Shown here: positions 43,376 to 54,144 of the stretch, piece after piece | How positions within the stretch are numbered: position 1 is the first letter of the stretch | How the letters are laid out: each line of letters starts with the position of its first letter | NCBI GenBank assembly: GCA_949987565.1 | Contig: OX465103.1 | Span: 13,870,774 to 13,934,773 of the forward strand | From: Luidia sarsii | Lineage: Eukaryota; Echinodermata; Asteroidea; Paxillosida; Luidiidae | DNA length: 64,000 nt | Reading direction: 5' to 3' | Translations under genes and position numbers: made by a program | The notes under the pieces: generated by a model | What the model saw: only the letters and a program-made list of their open reading frames with translations | Told to the model about the DNA's origin: nothing | The model's database searches: none

Positions 43376-45039
43376 GTGGTAGGGCCTACATCTACTGTAC
43401 ATGTACAGTACTCTGTCGGGGCGTGGTCGGGTAACCCTTGCTATCAGCTGGTAAAACAGCCGTCGTGTACGCAGAATTCGGATGCAGTCTAGTCATACCT
43501 GGCGAATTTTGTCAGTGATTTCGAAAACACCTCTCAACTAATAATTATTTAAGCCAGTGCATGGAAGGGAACGCTTACGAGCTGCATCTATTTTGAATTG
43601 GGAAGACTCCGATTCCAATAACGGATGTTTCACCTGTTTCAAGAGGGCCGGTCACCTGGTTATGAAAAGCGTGCGCGTATGTACTGTGTGGTGGGCCTGA
43701 GCATTTGTGTTGTACCATGGAGCCCCAGCTCGCCGTAGCCAGAGAGGGGGAAGGGAGTTTTGGGCATTTTCGTGTTTATAATCATGCCATTTGGTGCACA
43801 TTTAGGCCCTATGGTGAATTTTTAGTAACTGTCTTGTCCAATGCAGTTCATCGCACGCATGGCTATATAATTATTATTTCTGTTTTTCGAAGTGACATGG
43901 GTACGAAATGGCCGTGTTACCGTTGAAACCACAGTACATAATTTATACCTACACGTATATAGCCCTGCTCGATCGGGCGAGGCGGGTCGAGAGGCACGGT
44001 CGGATATGCGGGTATAGTAGTTACGCATGTTCGTATAGAACTAGCCTTGATCAAGTCGTTGGCCGACGATTTAGACATTTAAACCGGCCATCAGAAATAA
44101 TGTACGGTGCTTTGTGAAATACCGTTGCGAGTGATATCCAAAACGCAGCCCCATCTTCGCTTTCTAGAAGGCGTTTGGCCTTGATCTCTGCCCGGATTCG
44201 TACCCGTAGAGACCGCCGGCCGTGGACAAGGCTAGCATAGCATTATTTTGTTTCTGCCGAAGTTGAGACCTGTGTATGCGCTCGAGAAGTCGTAACTTCC
44301 ATGTGTGGCGCGACAGTGCAGTGTGAACGCGCAGCATGATGTATAGGCCGTGTTGAAATTTGGAAAAGGTTACACACGCCGGGCGGATGACCGGTGTAAA
44401 TTTCAACCCGTGTAAGAGGTATAGCTGTAGTGTGAAAAAAATCCCATGATGTCTACATGATCATCACAGCTATTGTGTTCCCATGCATTGCCTGCGTGAG
44501 AAGGATGAGGCCCAATATTAGTTTCATTTGCAAACACAAAGCACAATGAATCATCGTTTGGAGAGATTGAAATGTGGTTTATTAGAAAGACACCGGGGAG
44601 AGAAATAACGCAAATCGCTGATAAAATTGACGGAACGGAAAGTGATTTTAATTACATCAGCATGTTATCAACTTGGCAGTCCAAGAAAGAAAATCTATGG
44701 AACAGATGTGTGCGATACTCGACTCTACGTTTAAACAAAAATGCTGAAAGTGGGCCCATTCGTGGAAGAAGCAATGAAAGACCTTTCGGGGTATATTAAT
44801 TATAACTTGAGGCAAGAAAAAGATCAAGAATTCGTTATCCTGCCAAGTAAAAGTAAACCATCATGGTCACACCCGTTGCATTGGTGCTGCTTCGCGCTAC
44901 TTTCGCTGGGGTCAGTCAAAACGTTGGTACTGTGAGTGCACTGCGTGTGAATGCAGCTTGTTCCTTGCTTTTATACAAATAGTAAATTTGTCGAAATGGA
45001 ACTAAGACAGTACTGAGGAAGTCATCATTGTCTTTTCCC
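43376..45039. other. 3' flank of the STELLO-family gene
   Basis: Mostly unique-looking sequence. Plus-strand frames at 44572-44799 (75 codons) and 44741-44935 (64 codons) have no recognisable homology and no splice support; they may be noise or part of the 3' UTR on the opposite strand. Confidence 0.5.
44578..44583 (-). terminator. possible polyadenylation signal of the STELLO-family gene
   Basis: AATAAA on the minus strand about 460 nt past the stop codon; the first perfect hexamer I noticed in that 3' flank. Confidence 0.3.
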
Positions 45040-46368
45040 TTAGCGTTCCTGTAGTGTCGGGAACTGGTAGCCAACGCAGTGCAGGTCGTGCAGCCAGGCT
45101 CGCATCAGATCCACGTCACCCGCCTCCAGAAAGCCGTGCTCGTAGAGCTCGATCTGCAGGTCCAGCATGCCCTGCTGGAGGGACCGGCCGGATGCCGTCC
45201 AGGCGAGCAGGAGCCGGGCGAGGTTGCCGGCCTTGTAGTACAGGTCCGTCTCGCTGTCGAAGTCGGCCAGGTAGTCGTGCGGGTTGCGGCGCTGCTCGAC
45301 GCCGGGCGACTGGAAGGCCAGCCGGGCGCCCACCTCCCAGAGGAGCCGCTGGGCGGCGTAGCCGCGCCAGATGTCCGACACCCGCCCGTGCACGGTGACG
45401 GGGAGGAGGAGCGACCACAGGGCCGGGCGGCCGTGCAGGGTGGTCTGGGCGTTGTACGGCGAAAGGACCCCGCGGGGCACCACCAGACGGCGCGGGGCGG
45501 CCGGCACGTCGAAGTCGTAAGGGAGCTCCGAGGTCAGCCGGTAGATGGCGTCCACGTCGGGGTCGTGCTGAGCCAGGAACTGCACCACGCCCACCCGGCC
45601 CGTGGTCACCTCGGACGTCGGGCCGGCCGCCGCCGCCGCCGCCGCCGAGGACACCACGGCCGCCCGCTTGGTGGAGTTGTCCCGGACTCGGTCCAGCGGG
45701 AAGCCGCGGGGCCAGATGCCGCTCTTCCGTCCGAACTCCGGGTAGGGGTTCCACAGGGAGCCAGCGAGGCGGACCGGCAGGCCCCGGGGCTGGTCTAGCC
45801 CCGTCGCGATGCTCGGCTGCAGCGGCCGGTTGTCGTCGTCCGTGTCGTAGATCCAGCGGGCCCCGTGCTCGATGGCGTACAGGTAGCCGATGTTCTTGCG
45901 GCCGAAGTGGTTCCAGGGGATCAGCCGGCAGGCCCGGTAGCCGCAGCGCTCCTGCCGGCCGACGTCCAGGTAGATCGCGCCGGGGATATCCATGGAGGCG
46001 GGGCCCTTCTTGTCGGCGACCACCACCATGCACCAGCCGCGGAGTGCGCCGATCTGCCGCAGGATCTCCGTCTCGGGGTAGATGGTGGTCACCACCACCC
46101 AGCGATCGCAGCGCCGGCCCGTGGCGTTGCCGAACCGGCCGCACGTGGACAGCGGCCCCGGTGACACCTCGGCCAGCCTCGGTCCCCCGTACCTCCGTGT
46201 CCTGGCCAGCCGGTGGACCCGACCAGACGTGCCGTAGATATTAGCCGAAGGCCGGCCTTCTCTCTGGGTCCAGTTCACGTCCGTCCACAGGCATGAGTTC
46301 AACACAGCGTAGCTAACCAAGGCCAAAGTCGCAAAGCAAAGGAGAACAACCCATCGATTCGCCCCCAT
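45040..46368 (-). CDS. STELLO/DUF288-family putative glycosyltransferase, single exon
   Basis: A complete 442-residue open frame without introns. Residues 6-27 are a signal anchor (WVVLLCFATLALVSYAVL), so a type II Golgi-type protein. The family core follows: WVVVTTIYPET (90-100), GWCMVVVADKKGP, GRKNIGYLYAIEHGA and IYDTDDDN (173-180). The DTDDDN acidic run is the likely metal/nucleotide-sugar site. Then SPYNAQTTLHG, VHGRVSDIWRGY and RNPHDYLADF are C-terminal blocks typical of PF03385 (STELLO). Arabidopsis STELLO proteins are Golgi proteins that act on cellulose synthase complexes; animal members are largely uncharacterised, so the substrate here is unknown. Odd points: GC content far above both flanks, and a seven-Ala tract (242-248) from a GCC repeat near 45632-45652. 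The first ATG fits the hydrophobic anchor. Confidence 0.93.
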   Translation of the reverse strand: MGANRWVVLLCFATLALVSYAVLNSCLWTDVNWTQREGRPSANIYGTSGRVHRLARTRRYGGPRLAEVSPGPLSTCGRFGNATGRRCDRWVVVTTIYPETEILRQIGALRGWCMVVVADKKGPASMDIPGAIYLDVGRQERCGYRACRLIPWNHFGRKNIGYLYAIEHGARWIYDTDDDNRPLQPSIATGLDQPRGLPVRLAGSLWNPYPEFGRKSGIWPRGFPLDRVRDNSTKRAAVVSSAAAAAAAGPTSEVTTGRVGVVQFLAQHDPDVDAIYRLTSELPYDFDVPAAPRRLVVPRGVLSPYNAQTTLHGRPALWSLLLPVTVHGRVSDIWRGYAAQRLLWEVGARLAFQSPGVEQRRNPHDYLADFDSETDLYYKAGNLARLLLAWTASGRSLQQGMLDLQIELYEHGFLEAGDVDLMRAWLHDLHCVGYQFPTLQER

Positions 46369-46426
46369 CTTCCCGACCCAAGAATCCGATCACACACAGA
46401 AACCAAGCTGACCTCTAGTACGGACA

Positions 46427-46434
46427 ACTATATA
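46427..46434 (-). promoter_or_regulatory. possible TATA box of the STELLO-family gene
   Basis: The minus strand reads CGTATATAGT about 60-70 bp upstream of the ATG. A start site about 30 bp downstream would give a short 5' leader of 30-40 nt. Inference from spacing and sequence only. Confidence 0.35.
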
Positions 46435-46854
46435 CGACTGTGCCACTTTATTTCACAGCCAATAGCATCGTCACACACATTTATAATAACGGCCTTCTCG
46501 TTTTACGACGGAGCGCGCATAGCATGGATATCGCAGACCCTTACCGCTCCCGCACGTGAGCTCCACTCGGAATATTTCGTTCTGTTCTGGCAACAGATCA
46601 GCACGCACGCCTGCACTGAGAATATTGACCTTAGTGTGGAGCACCGTGTTGCTCACATAGCTCTATACGCTCTATTTTGGACGGACCGGTCACATAATTT
46701 TATGGCTATGGGCGTTTCCATAGTTACCGGTATATACCATAATAATATTATGGGCGGCCTAGCCACTTGCAGATTTTCGCGCATGCACAGATCAACGTTC
46801 GGCTCTAATTACATTACCGTATCAGGGGACAATTTGATAGAGCTTCAAGCCACT

Positions 46855-47180
46855 ACACAGCATTGGTAAGATCGAGAAACAGAAATGTTCACAGATTCAC
46901 ATGGAACTTATACAGTTTGAAGATGGTTATAGTAGAAACCTCGCACAGAAATAATTCCGTCTAAAATGCTGTAGATCTAAACGATTTTTCGGAACAATTC
47001 GTTGAATGCTGCATTTGGGCGAAACAAAGCGGTTTTTCACTATTTTCTCGAGACTCGATTGCATTTTTGGCGGATTGAGCTGAAATGTTCACAGATGTGC
47101 TATTCTATGCATACATGTATGTTGGATCAGAAAACGTATGGATGCTATTCTTTGACCTCGACCAATATTGTGTTAGGCTA
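46855..47180. repeat. 330-bp dispersed duplicate, copy 1
   Basis: Shares TAAGATCGA-AAACAGAAATG, GAAGATGGTTATAGTAGAAACC and TATGTTGGATCAGA... with 52150-52515 in the same order and orientation. Confidence 0.88.
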
Positions 47181-47454
47181 TCCATTAAATTTTAAGCACT
47201 AAATTTCATGGTTCTTTAGCCCGAATCACTTAAGAAAAGTTAAGAAAAGTGGGGGAAAACAAGTCGAAAGCAATTGCCGTTAGCCTATCACGACGTTTTG
47301 AAATTCTGCTTATATAGGCCTATACGGTGAAGACATTTCATGCTTAGCAGAATTTCACGCTTAAGCAGCTCTTTGAAATTTGGCCAAGGGCCGTTTACGA
47401 AATGAAGGCTTAGGCCCGGCCGATCAGCTCTTACCCGTTTCATGTATAGTGGAA

Positions 47455-47580
47455 AGTTTGCGGTGACACCATGTATATCTTCTCTTTCAAGAAGTGTGGC
47501 TCTGAAAAGAGCCGGTAACTCAACGTTTCAGGTAGTGTGTATACTCTGCCCGTCGTCAGGAGACGGTTTAAACCCGAGTT
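47455..47580. mobile_element. foldback family B copy
   Basis: TTTGCGGTGACACCATGTAT, AAAAGAGCCGGTAACTCAAC and GCCCGTCGTCAGGAG. Another fragment lies at about 47785-47845. Confidence 0.7.
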
Positions 47581-47982
47581 AATGATGTACACATGTGCGG
47601 GTCATTATAATAATGATAATTTAAATATCATTCATTCAGTCACGGTCAATCGGCCACCAAATGCAATACGTTACTGTAAGCAAAATGTCTGCGCTTTGCT
47701 TATGGTAAGCGTATGTCACAGGAGTTTTCATTCTTACAACGCAATTTAAGACTTGAAGTTTGCATGCATGGTGGAATATTGTAGTAAGTGGAAGGTTTGC
47801 GGTGACACCATGTATATATATAACACATCTCTTTTGAGAAGTCCACAACGCTATAAGCAAGAAATTTCGGCAGAAAATTTAAAAAGTGTTTGCCGTCTAC
47901 CGTATACCGCTGGGAGCTGAGCAAGATTTCCTTTTTTTCAAAATGTCACCTAGATTAGTATTTGACTTTCAACAAGTTTTAA

Positions 47983-48477
47983 AACCACTTCGCGCCGGGG
48001 GGGTTTTCAGCGCCGATGATTTTTTTTAACAATGCATCATTTTCAAATCTCGCTAAAAAAATCGGAACAATATATTTATGTGAAATGAATCGATAAGAGA
48101 ATACTATGGGTACAAGAGAGTAAAACCTGGCACAATTCGGACGTCGTTGTGGCTTTTGTCAAGAGATTATCCGTTCGAAAAAGGGCCCTTCGTGCATCGT
48201 CAATGGACCGTAACGGGGGGAATTCCAATGCAGCGTGGTATCCCTCGATCCTCCACAGTAAAAGTCCCACAATTGCACAATTAATGCTGCTAATCTTGCA
48301 ATTTATGTGGCAACTTGCGTCAAAAAGGGTCTTTGTACTGATTCGAATTGCTTTGTTCTAAGCTGAAAAGAGTCTTTGTTTAGAATGTGGACAATAGTGG
48401 TGCCCGGATTCGGAGGGCCCCGTTACATAGGCAATCCAATTGACCTCCGGATTCGGAGGTCCCGGCGCGAAGTGGTT
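47983..48477. mobile_element. 495-bp MITE with 17-bp perfect TIRs
   Basis: AACCACTTCGCGCCGGG at the left end is the exact reverse complement of CCCGGCGCGAAGTGGTT at the right. Internal TGGTGCCCGGATTCGGAGG recurs in fragments at about 720-880, 23690-23860, 31580-31750 and 36435-36590. No coding capacity. Confidence 0.88.
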
Positions 48478-48792
48478 CGATGCAGGTTTGGGTGAGGTAT
48501 GGTTTTCAACCCCTAACGGTGTTGCTATACCTCCTTTGCTGAAATTAAGAATTCAATTATCAGACGACAATGACGCAAAGATTTCGTTCGCATTCCAGGC
48601 ACGGAAGCTATTCACTATTATTTGATCACAGACGTTTTCGACCAACGATTGAGACTTCAATGAATCAGGAAACCAACATTCAGTGCGTGTTTTTTTTTTA
48701 TTGGTTAGGACTTGCACGTCACTATCTCTACAGCCCGACAATGTATTATAAATAATGTCCATGATTGGCTAAACGCTACAAACGGCTACTTT

Positions 48793-49194
48793 GGTTCCGT
48801 TTCCACTGTGCAAATAATCGCGATTTGAATCACAATTCAGTGTTTTTTTCTCGCGTTCACACAGGCCCAAAAATCGCGAGCCAATAATTGTGGTTAGCAT
48901 TTGTGGTCAAAATGGTGGGTGTGTCCTTGACCCAAGCGGGAAGACAAGCGCATCACTTCCTGTCGGTCAGAGCGGTGCATTGTGGGATTTAAAAAAACAA
49001 ACCCGGTGTGATTGAGCGGAGCGTTCCCACTGACATTTGGAAAAGTCTCACTAATAGTCGGAGTCCGAATCGCGATTCAAATCCCGCTAATAATTGCGTT
49101 TATTGTGTCCACACCCAGAAAAAAAGGTGGTTTGAATGGCAATTCAAATAGCGGTCCACATAGTCGCGTTTATTTAGGACAGTGGAAACAGTGC
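48793..49194. mobile_element. MITE family A, diverged copy
   Basis: Ends GGTTCCGTTTCCACTG and CAGTGGAAACAGTGC are decayed family TIRs; the interior has TGAGCGGAGCGTTCCCAC and GAATCGCGATTCAAATCCC. Confidence 0.8.
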
Positions 49195-49866
49195 ATCATA
49201 CTGATGGAAGACCATGGAGCTCCATGGAAAGACATAGGTTACGCATGAGAACACATACTCTTGATTCGCAGTTCGTTCACTGTAAGAAAACCTCGAACAT
49301 TAAATGCACCCATTACACCACTCTATAGCCTAAGTGGTACAGTTGTTTGTGCGGTCAAGTGGACTTTGGCACTACTCTCAACCGACAGGCGATAACGACT
49401 CCTTACTGACCAGCCGTGGGAGGACTGGAGGAGGGGACGTGCCAAAGAGTTCATCAGTGAGGTCGAGGTCGAGCTCAACCTTGAGTGAAGGGACTTTAGG
49501 TGGCAGGATTTTTTTTTTTTTTTGGGGGGGGGGGAATAGTTAAGATCACGGGACACAAAGAAATACAACGTCTATCGTGTGCCAGCACAAACTCAAGCTC
49601 AGGGTACCGTGCGGGACTCCGCCGCCATTTCCCCACGTTTCCCATAAATCTGCAAATCCACCGTACCCACAAAAGAAATAAATACTGACAAAATCATATG
49701 TAAAACTTGTTATTTGATTTCCCCCTTCTGCAGGCACTCCCAACACCGTTTTCAATAAAGACACGGATGTCAATAAAGACATCAAATATATAGCATGGGA
49801 TTTGGATTCCAGATTCAAATGACCTGAGGTGTGCATACCATTAAAGTTGGAACCACATGGCAATAA

Positions 49867-49954
49867 TGTAACACTTGCACTTGGTTTGGGTATACCACTA
49901 GGTCTCTTGGCCTAGGTTGGGAAGTGTTACTTGGCGGTAGAACTAGACCGAGCA
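49867..49954. repeat. 88-bp direct repeat, left copy
   Basis: Starts TGTAACACTTG and ends GACCGAGCA (TG...CA termini). Differs from the copy at 50809-50896 by one base that I can see. Confidence 0.9.
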
Positions 49955-50034
49955 GGACGACAGCAAGGGATCAGTTCGAAGATTGGGACAGCTTGAAGAC
50001 TGGAAGATGCAGACAGGAACAGCAGGAGAAACAG

Positions 50035-50655
50035 GAACTGGAAAACGGACAGCAGGAGAGACTGGGACAGTTTGTAGGAAACGGACAGCAGGAGAGACTG
50101 GGGCAGCTTGCAGGAAACGGACAGCAGGAGAGACTGGGGCAGCTTGTAGGAAACGGACAGCAGGAGAGACTGGGGCAGCTTGTAGGAAACGGACAGCAGG
50201 AGAGACTGGGACAGCTTGTAGGAAACGGACAGCAGGAGAGACTGGGACAGCTTGTAGGAAACGGACAGCAGGAGAGACTGGGCAGCTTGTAGGAAACGGA
50301 CAGCAGGAGAGACTGGGACAGCTTGTAGGAAACGGACAGCAGGAGAGACTGGGCAGCTTGTAGGAAACGGACAGCAGGAGAGACTGGGGCAGCTTGTAGG
50401 AAACGGACAGCAGGAGAGACTGGGACAGCTTGTAGGAAACGGACAGCAGGAGAGACTGGGCAGCTTGTAGGAAACGGACAGCAGGAGAGACTGAGACAGC
50501 TTGTAGGAAACGGACAGCAGGAGAGACTAGGGCAGCTTGTAGGAAACGGACAGCAGGAGAGACTGGGCAGCTTGTAGGAAACGGACAGCAGGAGAGACTG
50601 GGACAGCTTGTAGGAAACGGACAGCAGGAGAGACTGGGACAGCTTGCAGGAAACG
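50035..50655. repeat. 36/33-bp minisatellite
   Basis: About 17 units of GGAAACGGACAGCAGGAGAG (then ACTGGGACAGCTTGTA), some lacking three bases. All periods are multiples of three, which creates the overlapping open frames here. Confidence 0.95.
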
Positions 50656-50808
50656 TTTGACAAAGTCTCACGGAGCTTGCAGGAGGCGACAAACCCGTGT
50701 ATTGTGCTGGTGGTGCACAGGGCAGGAGATGCGCCAGGAACAGAAGCACTCGGCGGAGGGCGACGATGGCACAGGCGGCCTAGAAAAGCCACTACCGCTG
50801 CCACCAGT

Positions 50809-50896
50809 TGTAACACTTGGACTTGGTTTGGGTATACCACTAGGTCTCTTGGCCTAGGTTGGGAAGTGTTACTTGGCGGTAGAACTAGACCGAGCA
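50809..50896. repeat. 88-bp direct repeat, right copy
   Basis: Same orientation as the left copy 942 bp away, enclosing the minisatellite. No matching target duplication seen outside. Confidence 0.9.
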
Positions 50897-52149
50897 CCAC
50901 AGATAACACAGGAGACTGCGAAGCATCAAGATTGGGTTGATGGGTGTTTTATTGGAAACCCAGACTAACTTGAATGCTCGAGGGTTGGCCAGTAGAAGGA
51001 GGCCAGGTGGAGAAATCCCCCTTGGAAGGGGAAGGGGACCTTTCTTTTATACACGGATAATGGAGACCGAATGGGTGTGGGATAATACCTAAAAAGGACT
51101 TGTTTCTATCATTTACTGAATATGCAATTGTAGTCAAATTATTAAATGTTGAACAAGGGACGGGGTTGGATGAGAAACTATAGGGGACTGAATAATGAAT
51201 AATGGATAAGGTGGTTTTCCTAATAGGGGCATGTTTTCCGTCTTGGACACTCTTTCTTGGACAGTGACCATACCCATGATGTCATAGGGGACCTTCAAAT
51301 GCCTATGGGGTTGGTCACTACCGGAATTGGTCCACAGGGGCATGGCTGGGGTTAACATTAGGGACTGGAATTAGGGCTTACAATAACAATGTAAAATATA
51401 GATTTCCCACAAAGGCTGAAATGAGTGGCGAAATTGCTGATTTTGTTGGTGTTGTTGCTTGTTTGCTTGCTTGATTACTTGCTAGATTGACTGCGTGAAT
51501 GGGGGAATGCGTGAATAATGATCACGAATGGAGAAGGCATAAAAACAAACGAGCATGCCCTTCAACTAATATGCCAAATGTTGCAAACCGACCAAATGCA
51601 AATGTGCACAAAACTAATAATAACTTAGAAATGAAGGGGTTGTTCATCGCGGTGGTGCAGATAAGTGGAAAGGGTGATCAAAGTCACGCGATGTGTCCTT
51701 GCTGGTGGCGACGTTTCGGTTGCTAACTGCTAACCTTCATCGGGCAACTAAGGCCTAATAATAACTTGTTTCCATCCTAGCAGGGCCTTTCTCAAAGGCT
51801 GGGTGCAAAAGGTCCCAACATCCAAAACGCGAGGCACTCCTAATTCTTAATACGTCCTTCAAGTGATACACAATACAATGCAAATAATTCTTGTACCTAC
51901 CTACATACGATAAATACAAAAATGACTAGTATGTTGTTGATATTGTTGATATTGTTGTCATTGTTGTTGCTGTTGCTGTGGCTGGTGTTGTTACTGAGGT
52001 GGTGGTATTGTTGTTTTTGTTGTTGTTGTTATTGTTGTTCTCACCCAGACAAAACATAACAAAATTGAAGCAACTTACAAACTGCCCATGTTAGGCTAGC
52101 AGAATATTTCAGATTGGTGCAATACTAAAGTCAGCAATGTACATTTCAA
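50897..52149. other. intergenic, no gene seen
   Basis: Contains a GTTGTTGTT-rich stretch near 51930-52040 and a GGTCCTGCTAGGATC family fragment (51775-51845, reading CATCCTAGCAGGGCC). Confidence 0.6.
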
Positions 52150-52515
52150 GCCCCTACACAACATAGGTAAGATCGAAAAACAGAAATGTTCACAGATTTA
52201 CAGGAAACTTATACAGTTTAAAGATGGTTATAGTAGAAACCTCGCACTTAAATATTTCAACCTAAAATGCTGTATTTGGGAGGAAAAAGTAAAAGAAATC
52301 GTTAACATCTCATCGAGATCTAAACTATTTTTCGGAACAGTACGGCGTTGAATGCTGCATTTTCGCGAAACAAATGAAGCGGTTTTCACAATTTTCTCGA
52401 GACTTGATTGAGCTGAAATTTTCACAGGTATGCTATTTCATGCATATGTTGGATCAGACAACGTATGGATGCTATTCTCTGACCTCGTACAATGTTGTGT
52501 AAGGGCTTTAAGTCA
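52150..52515. repeat. dispersed duplicate, copy 2
   Basis: Collinear with 46855-47180, with a small insertion near 52270-52310. Confidence 0.88.
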
Positions 52516-53340
52516 ACGGTGCAATACTTAAGTCAGCAATGTACGTACATGTACATTTAAATAAGGCCTATGGAAGCCAACACGCTGAACATGGGCCAAG
52601 AGATAAAGGCCTAAAACCTCAGTTAAAACATACTACTGTAGTGCAATCTTTATCTAAGCACCCAATGTTTGAATATAAGTTGAACGTTGTACGTACCAAA
52701 TGAAAAATAGTTAGCAATCTTTTCATTATCAGGGAAGAATTTCCAGGTCAAACTTGAATAAAAATAAAGCTTATTTCATCACTTTTCTGACTATGGGTAA
52801 AACTTAAAATCCTTTTTTTTTTTTACGTAAAGACCAGTTTGCAAATCCAGTCACAAATGGTTTGGGACGACATGTATGGATTTTCCCAAAAGTCATACAA
52901 TATCAGGTGGTTTTTTTAAAACTTATATCATATCAAAACCACTATAACCAGGAGTAGTTCACCATTATGGTGAAAAAGTAAACAAAGACAATTTGTTCAA
53001 ATATTGCATAACTATCGGGTAAAAATATCAGATTCTGATGGAAGTTTTGACACATTGTTTTCGAAAATATACCTATACATTGACTTATGCGTAATAAATT
53101 GTGAGTCTTACTTGTCTTACTAGGTAGCAAGGCAGACGACAATGGCTGGCTCCCGGCTTTTTGCAGCATAAATAAAACAATGCTGTGTGGCTACCAGTTA
53201 CCACCAGCACAATCGGACTGTTTTGGGGGAAGTATGGCAAGGCTAGGTGACACCCGTAGGTGGGGATGTGGTCTGCCAATGTTGTACAACGCTAAGTAGT
53301 TAGAAAAGACTTGAAGGTTTGCATGGTGAAAACAATTATT

Positions 53341-53508
53341 ATTAATTGGTTTGCGGTGACACCATGTGTATCATCTCTTTTGAGACTGCTCTCTCCTGAC
53401 GACGAGCAGAGTACACACTGCTCAAAACGTTGAGTCACCGGCTCTTTTCAGAGCCACACTCAGTCTCAAAAGAGATGATACACATTGTGTCACCGCAAAC
53501 CAATTAAT
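53341..53508. mobile_element. foldback family B, complete 168-bp palindrome
   Basis: Arms of about 45 bp: ATTAATTGGTTTGCGGTGAC ... TCATCTCTTTTGAGA and its reverse complement ending CACCGCAAACCAATTAAT. The loop contains CGGCTCTTTTCAGAGCC, itself a hairpin. Confidence 0.93.
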
Positions 53509-53628
53509 CGTACTGTCGTACACAATCTAAAAATAGCGAGCATATGAAAATCTTGCAGTTCTTCATTTGTGCTCCTAAACCATTTTTAACTTTTTCACTA
53601 CAAAGTTTATCTGTGACCTCTAACAGAA

Positions 53629-53634
53629 TTTATT
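53629..53634 (-). terminator. possible IPPK polyadenylation signal
   Basis: AATAAA on the minus strand about 320 nt beyond the IPPK stop codon. Confidence 0.4.
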
Positions 53635-53779
53635 TACAAAAGGTCCGGCCGGAAGTGCACTATGCTCGAGCCGCTGTGATCAGCTCGTCGTAGGGAAGGA
53701 GTTCAATTGGGTCTGTCTTTGGTATTAACTTTGTCCTACTTGGATAAGGCTGGATGAACTTTTCATTATGGAATCACAA

Positions 53780-53925
53780 TGCGGAAAGTGTTGCGGTGAT
53801 GCCACGCAAGTCATTCGCTACCCAAAGAGAATGCGTGCGTAGGACCCTGAGAATGCTGAGTTGCCGGCTCTTCACACAGCCCTGCTCATCCTCAAAAGAG
53901 ATGGCTCTCGGGAAGACGGTGGGGG
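53780..53925. mobile_element. foldback family B fragment in IPPK 3' UTR/flank
   Basis: GTTGCGGTGATGCC, GAGTTGCCGGCTCTTCACAC and TCCTCAAAAGAGATGG lie within 175 bp of the IPPK stop. Similar pieces at 59765-59815 and 61345-61470. Confidence 0.65.
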
Positions 53926-53954
53926 AAGTCTGATGCCCGAGTGTGTGTGTGGCG

Positions 53955-54144
53955 CTACTCGGTGCTGAAATGAGCGGTATTCTGCAGAGAGGCCAGGTAC
54001 TCACGGGCCACTTCGTTCTCCATCCTCTCGTAGCTGGGGATTCTGGCCGAGGGCTTAGGGTCCAGGTCGATGACATTGGCCGAGAAGAGGTAGCTCCTGC
54101 CCCGGCTGGTCTGGACGTAGGGCACTCCGTAGGACGACAGCGGC
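53955..54144 (-). CDS. IPPK: IPPK last exon with stop
   Basis: 63 codons including TAG at 53957-53955. RGRSYLFSANVIDLDPKP aligns with RSRFAFSVSVLDLDLKP of human IPPK and contains the catalytic-site DLD; it ends MENEVAREYLASLQNTAHFS. An internal GTGAGT is apparently not used. Confidence 0.93.

Noticed and set aside
45079..46144. Long antisense and out-of-frame ORFs (239 and 342 codons) over the STELLO-family gene
   Set aside because: Shadows caused by the high GC content; only the 442-codon frame carries family motifs and a signal anchor.
49943..50909. ORFs of 268 and 312 codons
   Set aside because: Translation of the 36/33-bp minisatellite.
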